Assembly (NCBI GenBank): GCA_964619485.1
Contig: CAZUCI010000024.1
Location: 1 to 37,792, forward strand
Source of the DNA: UBA2882 sp964619485
Lineage (GTDB): Bacteria; Bacillota; Clostridia; Lachnospirales; Lachnospiraceae
Reading direction: 5' to 3'
DNA: 37,792 nt
In this document: in pieces, positions 15,411-23,605 of the stretch
Layout: every line of letters starts with the position of its first letter
Position numbering within the stretch: the stretch's first letter is position 1
Made by a program: the position numbers and the translations under genes
The notes under the pieces: model-generated
Databases searched by the model: none
What the model was told of the DNA's origin: nothing
Seen by the model: only the letters and a program-made list of their open reading frames with translations

Positions 15411-15853
15411 ATTAAAAAACCTCCCTGAAAATATTGAAAGAAACACACCAGACAATAGGAAGCACATATAAATGGAACAAACGCTATGGTCATCTCTTTC
15501 TTCCTCTTACAAAAAGCCAAAATAAAAATTGAATACAGAGCAGAAAGGAAAAAGGCCATTATGGCAATGAAAAAAGTCACTCTGATTCCCAATAAGAATC
15601 CAAGTACTGAAAACAGGAAACTGTCTCCCATTCCCATTGCCTCACCTGAAACAGCAGAAAATGCACAGAAAAGTACGCCAAACAGTACGCCTCCCTGAAT
15701 GGAAAAAGCATATACTTCCTGATTCATTATCCAAAAAATCAATCCGGTCACTATCATTAATATGAGGGCAATGAGTGGTACCTTCTTTTTTCTCAGGTCA
15801 TAGATGCTCAGCCCTCCAAGAAAAATGCCCACAATATAATGAATTAACTGCAT
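15407..15853 (-). CDS. A24 family prepilin peptidase (second copy in the locus)
   Basis: This 148-aa membrane peptidase lacks the methyltransferase domain of PilD, as is usual for Tad-type enzymes. The two catalytic aspartates are D19 in IYDLRKKKVP and D77 in the GxGD motif GMGDS. Six or so helices are predicted. It cuts prepilins on the cytoplasmic side. It lies between two TadE-like genes, 12 bases after the first and overlapping the second by four bases (TTGA), which suggests it handles these minor pilins. A distinct peptidase heads the operon (23008-23454). Confidence 0.9.
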   Translation of the reverse strand: MQLIHYIVGIFLGGLSIYDLRKKKVPLIALILMIVTGLIFWIMNQEVYAFSIQGGVLFGVLFCAFSAVSGEAMGMGDSFLFSVLGFLLGIRVTFFIAIMAFFLSALYSIFILAFCKRKKEMTIAFVPFICASYCLVCFFQYFQGGFLI

Positions 15854-15865
15854 ATTCTTTTCCTC

Positions 15866-16861
15866 CTAACCACATTTTGAACATGGAGTCCTGCTGCCTG
15901 TCTGGGAAATCGGAATCATTTCAACCGTTCTGCGCAGACCCGGACAAAGTGGATCTGTATGGAAGCTGGTTCCATAATTGGTGATGTATACTGCATCTCC
16001 TCCCTGGTTTCCACAAAGTGGACAGGAATAGTAAATCGAGCCATCTGCATTCCTGAGTCCCGCCACATTCTGTCTGTAAACTGATGAAATCGACAAGTCC
16101 AGATAATGACATCCCCTGTCTCTGTGATAAACCATTCCGTTGGGTGTGATAAAAACATACTCCTCACTCTGGCTGTTCACTGCTGCCAGCAAATTATCAT
16201 ACCCTGTAAAAGCATGTACAATCGCTGTGGAGCCATTGATAAACCCGGTCTTTGGAGACAAGGAAAAATAAGGCTTTACCAGATATTGCGCCCGCAGCTC
16301 TATGCGGTCCTTCTCCAGCAATTTACTTCCTATAAAATGCAGCCTTTCCGTATTTCCCATGGGAGAGCTGCTTAAGTAATCCTCACCAAGCCTTTTTTTA
16401 ATTGCTCCCTTTACATACAGCTGTGAAAAAACAGTTCCGCCCAGATTTCCCAATCCATCTGTCTGCATCTCCTGATTTCCCGAAAGAAGATCCTGTGCGC
16501 TGTCAACCGCATATGCATATACTGACATTTCCTTTGCAATTGCCGCAAGAGAAGCATCCATATGAATCTGTAATCTGAGGATATCCAGAAAGGACAGTAC
16601 TGCCGCCAGCGCGAAAAGGAAGAGTGGCACAGCCAGTGCCGCCTCCACAGTCAGACTGCCCCTTCTGGGATGTAAGATGCCAGAGGATATCCTTTTTGAA
16701 ATTTCAATATTCAGTTGTGTTTTTTTGATTTTGGGGGAAATCAATTGGATTTTATATATATCTGTCTTTAAGTGTGTCTGGAGAGGTAATCGTAATGCAC
16801 GAATTGTTCGTTTTTGGTTACCGGCTTTTCTAAAGAAAAGTACTTTTTTCAAAAAGGACAT
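15866..16861 (-). CDS. TadE-like pilus protein with two C-terminal Cys/His modules
   Basis: This 331-aa protein begins with a basic cytoplasmic leader of about 68 residues, then a prepilin-type segment (RRG before SLTVEAALAVPLFLFALAA, glutamate at +5) and an outer domain. The last 90 residues carry two modules of H-x4-C ... C-x2-C form: YHRDRGC...YYSCPLCG and FHTDPLC...TPCSKCG. Four ligands each would suit zinc or another metal. Similar YHxxxCxxL...PCxxC segments occur at the ends of some clostridial exported nucleases and ComEC-like proteins (from memory). The start has AAAGGAGGTG. This may be a tip or adhesin pilin; function is unproven. Confidence 0.82.
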   Translation of the reverse strand: MSFLKKVLFFRKAGNQKRTIRALRLPLQTHLKTDIYKIQLISPKIKKTQLNIEISKRISSGILHPRRGSLTVEAALAVPLFLFALAAVLSFLDILRLQIHMDASLAAIAKEMSVYAYAVDSAQDLLSGNQEMQTDGLGNLGGTVFSQLYVKGAIKKRLGEDYLSSSPMGNTERLHFIGSKLLEKDRIELRAQYLVKPYFSLSPKTGFINGSTAIVHAFTGYDNLLAAVNSQSEEYVFITPNGMVYHRDRGCHYLDLSISSVYRQNVAGLRNADGSIYYSCPLCGNQGGDAVYITNYGTSFHTDPLCPGLRRTVEMIPISQTGSRTPCSKCG

Positions 16862-16894
16862 CCTCTGTCACCTCCTTTCTCAGCATAATGAGTT

Positions 16895-18325
16895 TTATTG
16901 ATAGTAATATTCTCTTTGTATTTCATGGCTATAGCCAAATGCGCTTGCAGCAAAAACATCAGCATTGAGGTAATCCAGACAGCAGTCTATACGAAACTGA
17001 CTGTTTCCACTGGTTGGACGGATATCCATCTCCATAATGTCCATGGCTCTGCCTGTTTTCTCCTCTGTATCCATCACTGCGAGAAACAGGCGCAAATATT
17101 CCCGATAGGATATTCCTTCCGCATTCTGGTCTGAAACGGTCTGGTCTGAAGCGTAATCCATCATACCGCTCAGAGAAAAATGCCAGGTTTCTTCGGTTTT
17201 CAAAATGGGGATTTTTCCTCCCTTAAGCAAACTCTTTACATCATAAACACTTTCTGCATACGCCCAGGCAAACAAAAGTGAGATTTTCACCAGCTCGGCC
17301 AGCTCCGGCATTGCAATTGCAGAGGTAACTGACAGTGCAAGAGCCTCCGCCTCTGCCATCTTTGCGCTGTCTGAGAATAAATACACCACATTGGCCGTCT
17401 CCCGAAGCAAAAGCAGGCGGTTTACTATTTTTTTCAGATTCTCAATATCATTACTCTGCCCTGCTATCACATACTCCAGCTGATAGGACAAAAGGCTGTT
17501 TTCCTTTTGTTCCGTATAATTTCCATATTTTTGCATGAGATATTCATTAAAAATCAATTCGTCACCCACTCCCAGGTCATCCCGCTTCCCGATTCCGGAG
17601 CCCTTTTTTACCTCTCTGTGAGAAACATAATTTTCCGGATTCACCGCTGCCGTTGAAATTTCCTGATCACCGGGAATCACAAAGGATAGAATTCCTCTTC
17701 CTGCATTTACGGCATCCGCCGGGTTATCCAGCTTCACCTCTTCCCATTCATCCTCGCGAACCTTTCTCGGTGGAATTTCCACACTGTCAATCGCACTCTG
17801 ATTGGCCTGACGCTCCCGGGTAACATCCCGGCTCAGCAGTTCATTGTCCTTCATGGTATTCAGCTGTTCCTCTATCTGACTCAGATAGCTGATTCCGTAG
17901 TAATCCTTCATATAGGCAACCGCCTGACGCTTCAATACCTTTCCCTTTTCATCTGTAGCCAATGCATAATCCCCGATTTCTACTTCCTCTGTATACATGG
18001 AAAGAAGATTTTTTACCAGCCCTGCCGAAGTCTGCGTCTGAAAGTTATCCTCAAGATATCCCTTCAAATGTGCCTCCACATTCTCGATGCTGCCCTGCCC
18101 CTGTCCATAGGAAGAATCAATGAAAAACAAATCGTACTGTTTGAGCATTTCCCTGTTATACTCGGCAAACACAGAATATAGCGATAACTCCATGGCACAT
18201 TCCAATTTCATTCGAATGGCATTTTCTCTTGCTCCCTCTACCAGCGTCAGCAAAAAAGAGAGCATGATGACAAAGGTCAACGCAAGATAAACTGTAATCG
18301 AAGCCTTCTGTTGATTGCTTTTCAA
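16895..18325 (-). CDS. DUF5702-like TadG-type pilus protein
   Basis: This 476-aa protein has one N-terminal helix (KASITVYLALTFVIMLSFLL, about 7-27) followed by a large extracytoplasmic region, the layout of TadG-like proteins. The pilin-type glutamate at +5 is replaced by tyrosine (SITVY), as I recall for the DUF5702 group. It therefore may not be processed like its neighbours. TTG at 18325 is the start, with AGGAGG eight bases upstream; there is no better ATG. It lies 32 bases after the flp pilin gene and 33 before the TadE-like gene, in the middle of the operon. Confidence 0.82.
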   Translation of the reverse strand: MKSNQQKASITVYLALTFVIMLSFLLTLVEGARENAIRMKLECAMELSLYSVFAEYNREMLKQYDLFFIDSSYGQGQGSIENVEAHLKGYLEDNFQTQTSAGLVKNLLSMYTEEVEIGDYALATDEKGKVLKRQAVAYMKDYYGISYLSQIEEQLNTMKDNELLSRDVTRERQANQSAIDSVEIPPRKVREDEWEEVKLDNPADAVNAGRGILSFVIPGDQEISTAAVNPENYVSHREVKKGSGIGKRDDLGVGDELIFNEYLMQKYGNYTEQKENSLLSYQLEYVIAGQSNDIENLKKIVNRLLLLRETANVVYLFSDSAKMAEAEALALSVTSAIAMPELAELVKISLLFAWAYAESVYDVKSLLKGGKIPILKTEETWHFSLSGMMDYASDQTVSDQNAEGISYREYLRLFLAVMDTEEKTGRAMDIMEMDIRPTSGNSQFRIDCCLDYLNADVFAASAFGYSHEIQREYYYQ

Positions 18326-18357
18326 AATGATTCCTCCTTCTGTCCCATTTACAGGTC

Positions 18358-18558
18358 CTATACTTTATTACTCTGGCTGTTGATTTTCTCAAAGATTTTA
18401 TTCACCAGATCGGTAAGCTGCTCCTTAAAAATCAAAACCAGTGCAATCAGGACCACCAGAATCAGAATCATTTCCACTGTTCCGATTCCATCCTCTTCAC
18501 ATAAAAATCTCTTAAAATTCACAGGCTTACACTGCTTTTTCCACCGTTCCATCATCAT
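18358..18558 (-). CDS. flp: Flp-type (type IVb) major pilin
   Basis: This is a small pilin precursor of about 66 residues. A 26-residue leader ends at EEDG, then mature IGTVEMILILVVLIALVLIF follows, with glutamate at +5 and a hydrophobic helix, and a short amphipathic tail. This is the Flp pattern. The ribosome site AAGGAGGTG is followed by ATT and three consecutive ATG codons, so the start is one of 18558, 18555 or 18552. A GTG at 18564 is part of the ribosome site. It lies 24 bases after tadC, the usual place in Gram-positive Tad loci. Confidence 0.88.
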   Translation of the reverse strand: MMMERWKKQCKPVNFKRFLCEEDGIGTVEMILILVVLIALVLIFKEQLTDLVNKIFEKINSQSNKV

Positions 18559-18582
18559 AATCACCTCCTTTCAAAGTCATCC

Positions 18583-19920
18583 TTATATTTGATAGGACAT
18601 AAACGCAGGAACCATAATCAAAATCATGACAACTGCCAGCATCATAATCATTGGCAGCAGTAGTTTTGTCCCTGCCTCTTCCCCCAGTCGCTTGATCTGA
18701 TTCTGCTGCTGTGCCTGTGCAACAAGGACCTCCTCCTCAAGCATTCGCCCGAGACTGCACGAGCCCTTTCTCATATTCTGCGATAAAAGTGTACAGAATT
18801 TGCGATAGGCCAGACTCCCCGCTCTGTTTCCAAAATTCTGTAAGGCACGCTCTTCCAGCATTCCATTGTCAATAGAGCGTATATATATTCCCAGCTCCTC
18901 ATATAATGGCCCCGGTGTAACTCTCTTTCCCAAATCAGAATGAATTCTTCGAAGAGCTCCATTGACGCTCAGCCCTGCTCCCGTAAGAACAGACAGCTTG
19001 CTGACAAATTCCGGATATCCTCTTAATAAAAGCTCCCTCCGCCTGTCTGCCTCCTTTATCAGATCCCGGTCCATGCCCACGAATACAAATACAGCGCTGG
19101 TTCCTCCCAAAAGCAGAAACAGAACTGCTTTGCCTGACCTCTTCTCCTGAAAGGAGACTTCCTCACCATCAATCTTTTCCGGCAGCAAAAGCTGTTCCGA
19201 TTCCCGCTGCAGCTGATCCTCCTTCAAAAGCATTTCCTCCACTTTCCTGCGAAAGCTCTCATCACCGGAATAAACCGGCGCACAGACAATCAGATCAAAG
19301 CTCACCTTTTCCGAAATTTCCTGATAAGTAATCTCTGCCGTTAAGGTCACGGGGGTATTCTCCGTAATATCTGCATTTTCCACATGACCCTTCTCATTTA
19401 CAAGACCATACTGACTGCTTGTCCAGGTAATGGAAAACGGATATGCTCCGTACTTCTGCGGCAGAAAAAGTGCACTCCTGACCTCCTTGAGGCTTTCATT
19501 ATCTGCCAGTATGACCGTCGGCAGCCATTCCCTGATTTCCTGCATAATGGCAGCTGCTTCTTCCTCTGTGTAAGCCTGATTGCTTACCTCAATGGAAACA
19601 TCCTGCTTTCCCCAGCTTTCAGAATTTACATATGCATCGATTTTCGTCTGCTCCTGACCATAGCCATTGCGCTCTACAATTCCATCCTTTATCCTTCCGC
19701 CAAACAGCGATGACGCAAATACCAGGACAAACAAAATCAAACTCGCAAACAACAGTAAAATTGCCATGCCAAACTTTTTTCCATAATATGCCTTCAGCAG
19801 ATTTTCCTCCGCATCCATGGGATGCAGGTATTTCAGAGTGGCCAGAACCCGTTTATTCCATTTTTTTCTTTTGGGAAAGAGAAGGAAAAGCTTTTCCCCC
19901 AGACAATTGCAAAATTTCAT
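18583..19920 (-). CDS. tadC: TadC-like platform protein with an inserted Ig-like outer domain
   Basis: The C-terminal half of this 445-aa protein (about 285-445) is a type II secretion F domain, including the ALRRIHSDLG and RKGSCSLGRMLEEE blocks and a final helix. It should form the inner-membrane platform with TadB. The N-terminal half is unusual: a cytoplasmic start, one helix (about 53-72), then about 190 residues outside the cell and another helix (about 265-283). The outer part contains a segment (about 165-225: SITWTSS ... VTLTAEITYQEISEKVSFDL) resembling the atrophied bacterial Ig (aBig) repeats of Gram-positive surface proteins. Start with AAGGAGA. A surface-contact or pilus-gating role is speculative. 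Confidence 0.87.
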   Translation of the reverse strand: MKFCNCLGEKLFLLFPKRKKWNKRVLATLKYLHPMDAEENLLKAYYGKKFGMAILLLFASLILFVLVFASSLFGGRIKDGIVERNGYGQEQTKIDAYVNSESWGKQDVSIEVSNQAYTEEEAAAIMQEIREWLPTVILADNESLKEVRSALFLPQKYGAYPFSITWTSSQYGLVNEKGHVENADITENTPVTLTAEITYQEISEKVSFDLIVCAPVYSGDESFRRKVEEMLLKEDQLQRESEQLLLPEKIDGEEVSFQEKRSGKAVLFLLLGGTSAVFVFVGMDRDLIKEADRRRELLLRGYPEFVSKLSVLTGAGLSVNGALRRIHSDLGKRVTPGPLYEELGIYIRSIDNGMLEERALQNFGNRAGSLAYRKFCTLLSQNMRKGSCSLGRMLEEEVLVAQAQQQNQIKRLGEEAGTKLLLPMIMMLAVVMILIMVPAFMSYQI

Positions 19921-19956
19921 AGCCTTCTCCTTTTGCGAAAGTATATATAAAATCTT

Positions 19957-20706
19957 TTATGATAAATGAGTGATTGACAAAATCCTGTCGGAAAGCCAGA
20001 GAGAAAATAAATAGCAGGCAATGATTGCCGTCATAATCACAGCTCCGGAAAGGTTATGATACAGCGGGTCAAAATATCCAGGATTGGAAAATCCTATGTA
20101 GGCAATGATGCCAAGAGGAACCAGGTTCATAACCCGTTGCTCATATCTTTTGGATGCTAAAAGCGTCAAAATTTCCTCACGCATTTCAATTCTCTGTGAG
20201 ATCATCGATGCTGTCTTTTCAATAATTTTTCCCATGTCCCCGCCGGTTCGCTTGGCAATGACAAAAATTTGTGCAAAGTCCTGCACATCCTCGCATCCGC
20301 TTCTCAAAGCCAGGTTCATCAAGGAGGTTTCAACCGGAATATTGTTGGCCGTATTGCGATTAATGTTCAAAAGCTCCCTTACCATACAATCCTGTTCCCC
20401 AAACTGTATCCGCAGATCCTGGCAGGCCTCCACAAATGCATTCTCAACCGAGTATCCTGCACGAAGAGAGGAAAGTATCGACAGGATTGCCTCTTTAAAA
20501 TGTAAAAGCAGGCATTCTCTCTGTTTTCTGGCCTTTTGAACCCTTTGCTTTTTATAAAAAAAATAAAGAAAGGGACTTCCAGCCAGAATTGCGATGGGGG
20601 AATCATAAAACAGCAATGCAAAAACAGTGAGAATAAATAACCCCTCCACCAAAAGAACCGCTATTTCTTTTTTTGAAAAATGATAAATACTATAGTCTGT
20701 CTGCAT
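19957..20706 (-). CDS. tadB: TadB-like type II secretion F platform protein
   Basis: This 249-aa inner-membrane protein has an N-terminal pair of helices (about 13-50), a cytoplasmic F-domain (about 60-205) with SLRAGYSVENAFVEACQDL and FVIAKRTGGDMGKIIEKTA, and C-terminal helices. It pairs with TadC in the Tad platform. ATG at 20706 has GATAGGAGGGACATC. The 78-base gap before it holds near-copies of this start region (see 20730-20797). Confidence 0.92.
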   Translation of the reverse strand: MQTDYSIYHFSKKEIAVLLVEGLFILTVFALLFYDSPIAILAGSPFLYFFYKKQRVQKARKQRECLLLHFKEAILSILSSLRAGYSVENAFVEACQDLRIQFGEQDCMVRELLNINRNTANNIPVETSLMNLALRSGCEDVQDFAQIFVIAKRTGGDMGKIIEKTASMISQRIEMREEILTLLASKRYEQRVMNLVPLGIIAYIGFSNPGYFDPLYHNLSGAVIMTAIIACYLFSLWLSDRILSITHLS

Positions 20707-20729
20707 GATGTCCCTCCTATCATGGTGTT

Positions 20730-20797
20730 TCTCTTATAATGCTATCTCTCCTATCACGATATGTCTCCTGCCACGATGTCTCTCTTATAATGCTATC
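20730..20797 (-). repeat. 17-bp direct repeat with duplicated start-site motifs between cpaF and tadB
   Basis: GATAGCATTATAAGAGA occurs twice (20797-20781 and 20746-20730), 51 bases apart; the first copy spans the end of cpaF. Between them and after them are copies of a GGAG-box followed by ACATC and ATG/GTG. One reads GTG ATA GGA GAG ATA GCA TTA TAA, a seven-codon frame ending with the same ATA-GCA-TTA-TAA as cpaF. This looks like a local tandem duplication of the cpaF stop and the next ribosome site. Confidence 0.8.
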
Positions 20798-22005
20798 CCT
20801 GCATTTTGCAGCTTCCGGGTATTACACAGGTCATTTCTTTTTATAAAACTGCCCGAAACCTGATCCTTTCTCCCACTGTTCTCTTCCACGAACTGAAACA
20901 AAGGTGAGAGAACAATCTCTCCATCTGCATAGCCTGTCACCTCCACAATCTCTAAGACCTTGCGGCTGTGATCCCGCAGCCTGCCCAAATGAACAATAAT
21001 ATCGATGGCAGAGGCAATCTGTCGTCTGACAGCCTCTAAGGGAATGGTCATTCCCATCAAAACCATGGTCTCCAGCCGGCTTAAAATATCCACGGCACTG
21101 TTGGCGTGACCTGTGGAAAGTGAACCATCATGGCCTGTATTCATGGCCTGAAGCAAATCGATAGCTGCCGCATCCCGCACCTCGCCGACAATAATCCGGT
21201 CAGGTCTCATTCGGAGAGCCGCCTTGATCAAATCCCTGATGGAAACCGGATCACAGCCTTCCACATTGGCATTTCTTGTCTCCAGACGCACCAGGTTCTG
21301 CACCTTCTGTATCTGCAGCTCTGCGTTGTCTTCTATGGTAATAATGCGCTCTGAGATGGGAATAAAATTGGAAAGTGCGTTGAGAAAGGTTGTCTTCCCG
21401 CTTCCGGTTCCTCCGCTGATAAAAATGTTGTATCTGGCTTCTATAAGCTTCTGAAGCACAGCAGCAATCTCCGGTGAAAGGGAACCCAGCTCCAGCAGTC
21501 GCTCCATGGTGATGGGATGATCCGGAAATCTTCTGATTGTGAGGATCGGTCCCATCAGAGAAATCGGTCTGATGACTGCGCTGACTCTGGCACCGTTACT
21601 CAGTCTGGCATCCACAATCGGAGATGCCTCATTGACCACACGGTTTACTCTGGAAACTATCTGCTGCACCACGTCTGAAAGCTTTTCCTCCGACTCAAAG
21701 GTCTCCTCACAATGAATCAGAGTTCCGTTTCTCTCTATAAAAATTGCATCCGGACCATTGACCATAATTTCTGTGACAGAATCGTCCTCAATGAACTGCT
21801 CCAGTAAATCCAGCTTGCGGATGGATGCAAAAAGCTCTTTTTTCAATCGGGATTTCTCCCTTAAAAGCAGACCCTCCCCCTTCCCGATGGCCAATACCTC
21901 TGTATCAATCATCTCCTGGATTTCCTCGTCACTCACATCTCTTGTAAAATCAATCCGGTCCATCAGCCGCTGTCTGCACTGCCTCTTGATTTCTTCAAAT
22001 GTCAC
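20785..22005 (-). CDS. cpaF: CpaF/TadA pilus secretion ATPase
   Basis: This 406-aa hexameric ATPase powers pilus extension. An N-terminal helical domain (about 1-60) precedes the catalytic core with Walker A GGTGSGKTTF (198-207), then a GEVRDAAAIDLL Walker B/Asp-box region and STGHANS His-box. It starts at GTG (22005-22003) behind GGGGGTGA, and its first 11 bases overlap the end of cpaE in another frame. A longer open frame upstream is entirely inside cpaE and is rejected. All key nucleotide-binding residues are present. Confidence 0.95.
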   Translation of the reverse strand: MTFEEIKRQCRQRLMDRIDFTRDVSDEEIQEMIDTEVLAIGKGEGLLLREKSRLKKELFASIRKLDLLEQFIEDDSVTEIMVNGPDAIFIERNGTLIHCEETFESEEKLSDVVQQIVSRVNRVVNEASPIVDARLSNGARVSAVIRPISLMGPILTIRRFPDHPITMERLLELGSLSPEIAAVLQKLIEARYNIFISGGTGSGKTTFLNALSNFIPISERIITIEDNAELQIQKVQNLVRLETRNANVEGCDPVSIRDLIKAALRMRPDRIIVGEVRDAAAIDLLQAMNTGHDGSLSTGHANSAVDILSRLETMVLMGMTIPLEAVRRQIASAIDIIVHLGRLRDHSRKVLEIVEVTGYADGEIVLSPLFQFVEENSGRKDQVSGSFIKRNDLCNTRKLQNAGIAL

Positions 22006-23023
22006 TCCACTCACCCCCAAGCTTTTCTCTGATAAATTCTGCCAGTCTGCTCCTTGTAAGCTGCTGTGCGCTTTGTGGAATATTGGAAAAATCGGGAATA
22101 CTGCATTTTGTAAGCTGCTTCTGCTTTCCAATGCCTGTCTTTTCCTCACTGATGGCAAAGGCCTTCTCAAAGGAGTCCACCTTTGCCATGGACAGTCCAT
22201 CCTGTCTGGTGATTGTAATGACTCTGTCGCACATTCCCAGGATGTCAAACAGTCCGCGCATACTTCCGGCTAAATCCAGAAGAATAACCTCATAATCACT
22301 ATTCACCGCTATCCGTTCAAGCAGCTGCACCCACTTTTCCTTTTCCACACTTACAAAATCCTCATAGGAGATTGCCGGTGGAATGTAATGAAACTTTCCA
22401 AAGTGCTCCGTCATCGCCTGAAGCTTTAAGAGAAACTTTTCCACCGGTTCCTCCAGGTAATACAGCAGGTCCATGAGGTCTGTCTGATATTCTCCCTGAA
22501 ACCAGACAGAGAAACCGGAAAAGGTCTCAAAATTCAGATAGAGCAGCTTTTTCTTCTCTGAGAGAAGCTGTCCCATGGTCAGAGCAAAGGAGGTCTGCAG
22601 ACATCTTCCTACCGGCGTGTAAATTCCGATTATTTTCGCATGCTTCTGCCCCGTCAGCACAGGTGACAGAACCATGCCATCCATATTGGCGCAGACTCCC
22701 AACAGCTTTTTTCCAATCGCTTCCGCGGATTGTAAAAAGCAGATGCGGTAGTGCTCCTGTGTTTTCTGCTTCGTGAGCTGCTCCTCCAGCAGAGAGCTGG
22801 TAAAAAAGATAACCTCCTTCACCTCCTGCTCCATCCCTGCCTCATATTTTTCTTCCGGAATGAGCAGAAGTGTAACTTCATTTATCTGAAGGTACTGAGT
22901 CAGCTTCTCCCTGTTATCAAAGGATAAAATGTGAAAGGGCAGCTGCTTTCGCCTCTCAAGATACTCCGTAAGCTTTCGCAAATATTTTTTATTCTGATTG
23001 TAAATCGCTAAGACCTGATCCAT
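21995..23023 (-). CDS. cpaE: CpaE/TadZ-like pilus localisation protein, degenerate Walker A
   Basis: This 342-aa protein has an N-terminal response-regulator-like region (about 1-110) and a ParA/MinD-like domain. TadZ proteins place the pilus machine within the cell. In the P-loop place stands GIYTPVGRCLQTSF (133-146): the deviant Walker signature lysines are absent (Gly-Arg-Cys for Gly-Lys-Thr). VILLDLAGSM resembles a Walker B region. ATP binding may therefore be lost or altered. Such degenerate forms are common in Gram-positive Tad loci as far as I recall. It overlaps cpaA by 16 bases and cpaF by 11. Confidence 0.85.
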   Translation of the reverse strand: MDQVLAIYNQNKKYLRKLTEYLERRKQLPFHILSFDNREKLTQYLQINEVTLLLIPEEKYEAGMEQEVKEVIFFTSSLLEEQLTKQKTQEHYRICFLQSAEAIGKKLLGVCANMDGMVLSPVLTGQKHAKIIGIYTPVGRCLQTSFALTMGQLLSEKKKLLYLNFETFSGFSVWFQGEYQTDLMDLLYYLEEPVEKFLLKLQAMTEHFGKFHYIPPAISYEDFVSVEKEKWVQLLERIAVNSDYEVILLDLAGSMRGLFDILGMCDRVITITRQDGLSMAKVDSFEKAFAISEEKTGIGKQKQLTKCSIPDFSNIPQSAQQLTRSRLAEFIREKLGGEWSDI

Positions 23024-23454
23024 AGAAGACCTCCATAAACTGTTAGAATTGTTCCAATAGAAATTGGAATTGAGAAATGAATTGCCAAAAATCTGTCCGG
23101 TAACCCTCTTTTTTGCACTGCAGACATAAACAATCGCAGGATTGCGAAAAGACCACCTACAAAAAGAGAAGTAATCAGAGCATTAATAGAATTGTAAAAT
23201 CCGAGAAATAGACTTAACACGGCAAAGAGCTTTACATCCCCTGCCCCCAGGGCACCAAACAGATAGAGCGGATAGAATAGAAACAGAATTCCTGCGCTGG
23301 TGAAGCAGGCCCAGAAAACTGCAGCTTCTCCCTTTTCAAAACAGGTCCATCCACAGGCTGATACATAAGAAATTATCAACAGCCAGTTTGGTATTTTAAA
23401 GGAAACAAGGTCAAAGTAAAGCGCTGCTGCCAAAATGGGCACTAAAAGAAACAT
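23008..23454 (-). CDS. cpaA: CpaA/TadV prepilin peptidase (first gene of the Tad operon)
   Basis: This 148-aa A24 family peptidase has six or so helices, with catalytic D15 in YFDLVSFKIPN and D73 in GAGDVKLF. No methylase domain is present, as expected of Tad peptidases. It probably matures Flp. ATG at 23454 has GGAAAGG. It is the first gene after the promoter at 23531-23559 and overlaps cpaE. It is only distantly similar to the second peptidase at 15407-15853. Confidence 0.93.
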   Translation of the reverse strand: MFLLVPILAAALYFDLVSFKIPNWLLIISYVSACGWTCFEKGEAAVFWACFTSAGILFLFYPLYLFGALGAGDVKLFAVLSLFLGFYNSINALITSLFVGGLFAILRLFMSAVQKRGLPDRFLAIHFSIPISIGTILTVYGGLLWIRS

Positions 23455-23495
23455 ACACAGCCTTTCCTTTTGCTTATTGAATTATTGGAAAAAAT

Positions 23496-23508
23496 GTCCG
23501 AGTCGGAC
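23496..23508. promoter_or_regulatory. 13-bp palindrome in the Tad operon leader
   Basis: GTCCGA-1 base-TCGGAC is a perfect inverted repeat lying about 16-28 bases past the predicted transcription start. On the minus strand it is followed by ATTTTTT. The one-base centre suits a protein operator better than an RNA hairpin, but a smaller stem GTCC/GGAC with a five-base loop plus the T run could act as an attenuator. Confidence 0.5.
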
Positions 23509-23530
23509 GTGATTTGTTTTTGTAATTGCG

Positions 23531-23559
23531 ATTATAGGACACTCTCGGTTTGTTGTCCA
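23531..23559 (-). promoter_or_regulatory. Sigma-A promoter for the Tad operon
   Basis: On the minus strand TGGACA (23559-23554), 17 bases and TATAAT (23536-23531) match consensus in 11 of 12 positions. The leader before the cpaA ATG is about 70 bases and includes the palindrome at 23496-23508. No equally good promoter was found inside the cluster. Confidence 0.85.
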
Positions 23560-23605
23560 TAGCTTTTCTTAAAAAAGAATATTTTTGTGAAATCTGTACA
23601 TTTTT

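Noticed and set aside
20785..22248. A longer cpaF starting at 22248
   Set aside because: The added 81 codons are another frame of cpaE, with no homology to CpaF; the GTG at 22005 has a good ribosome site.
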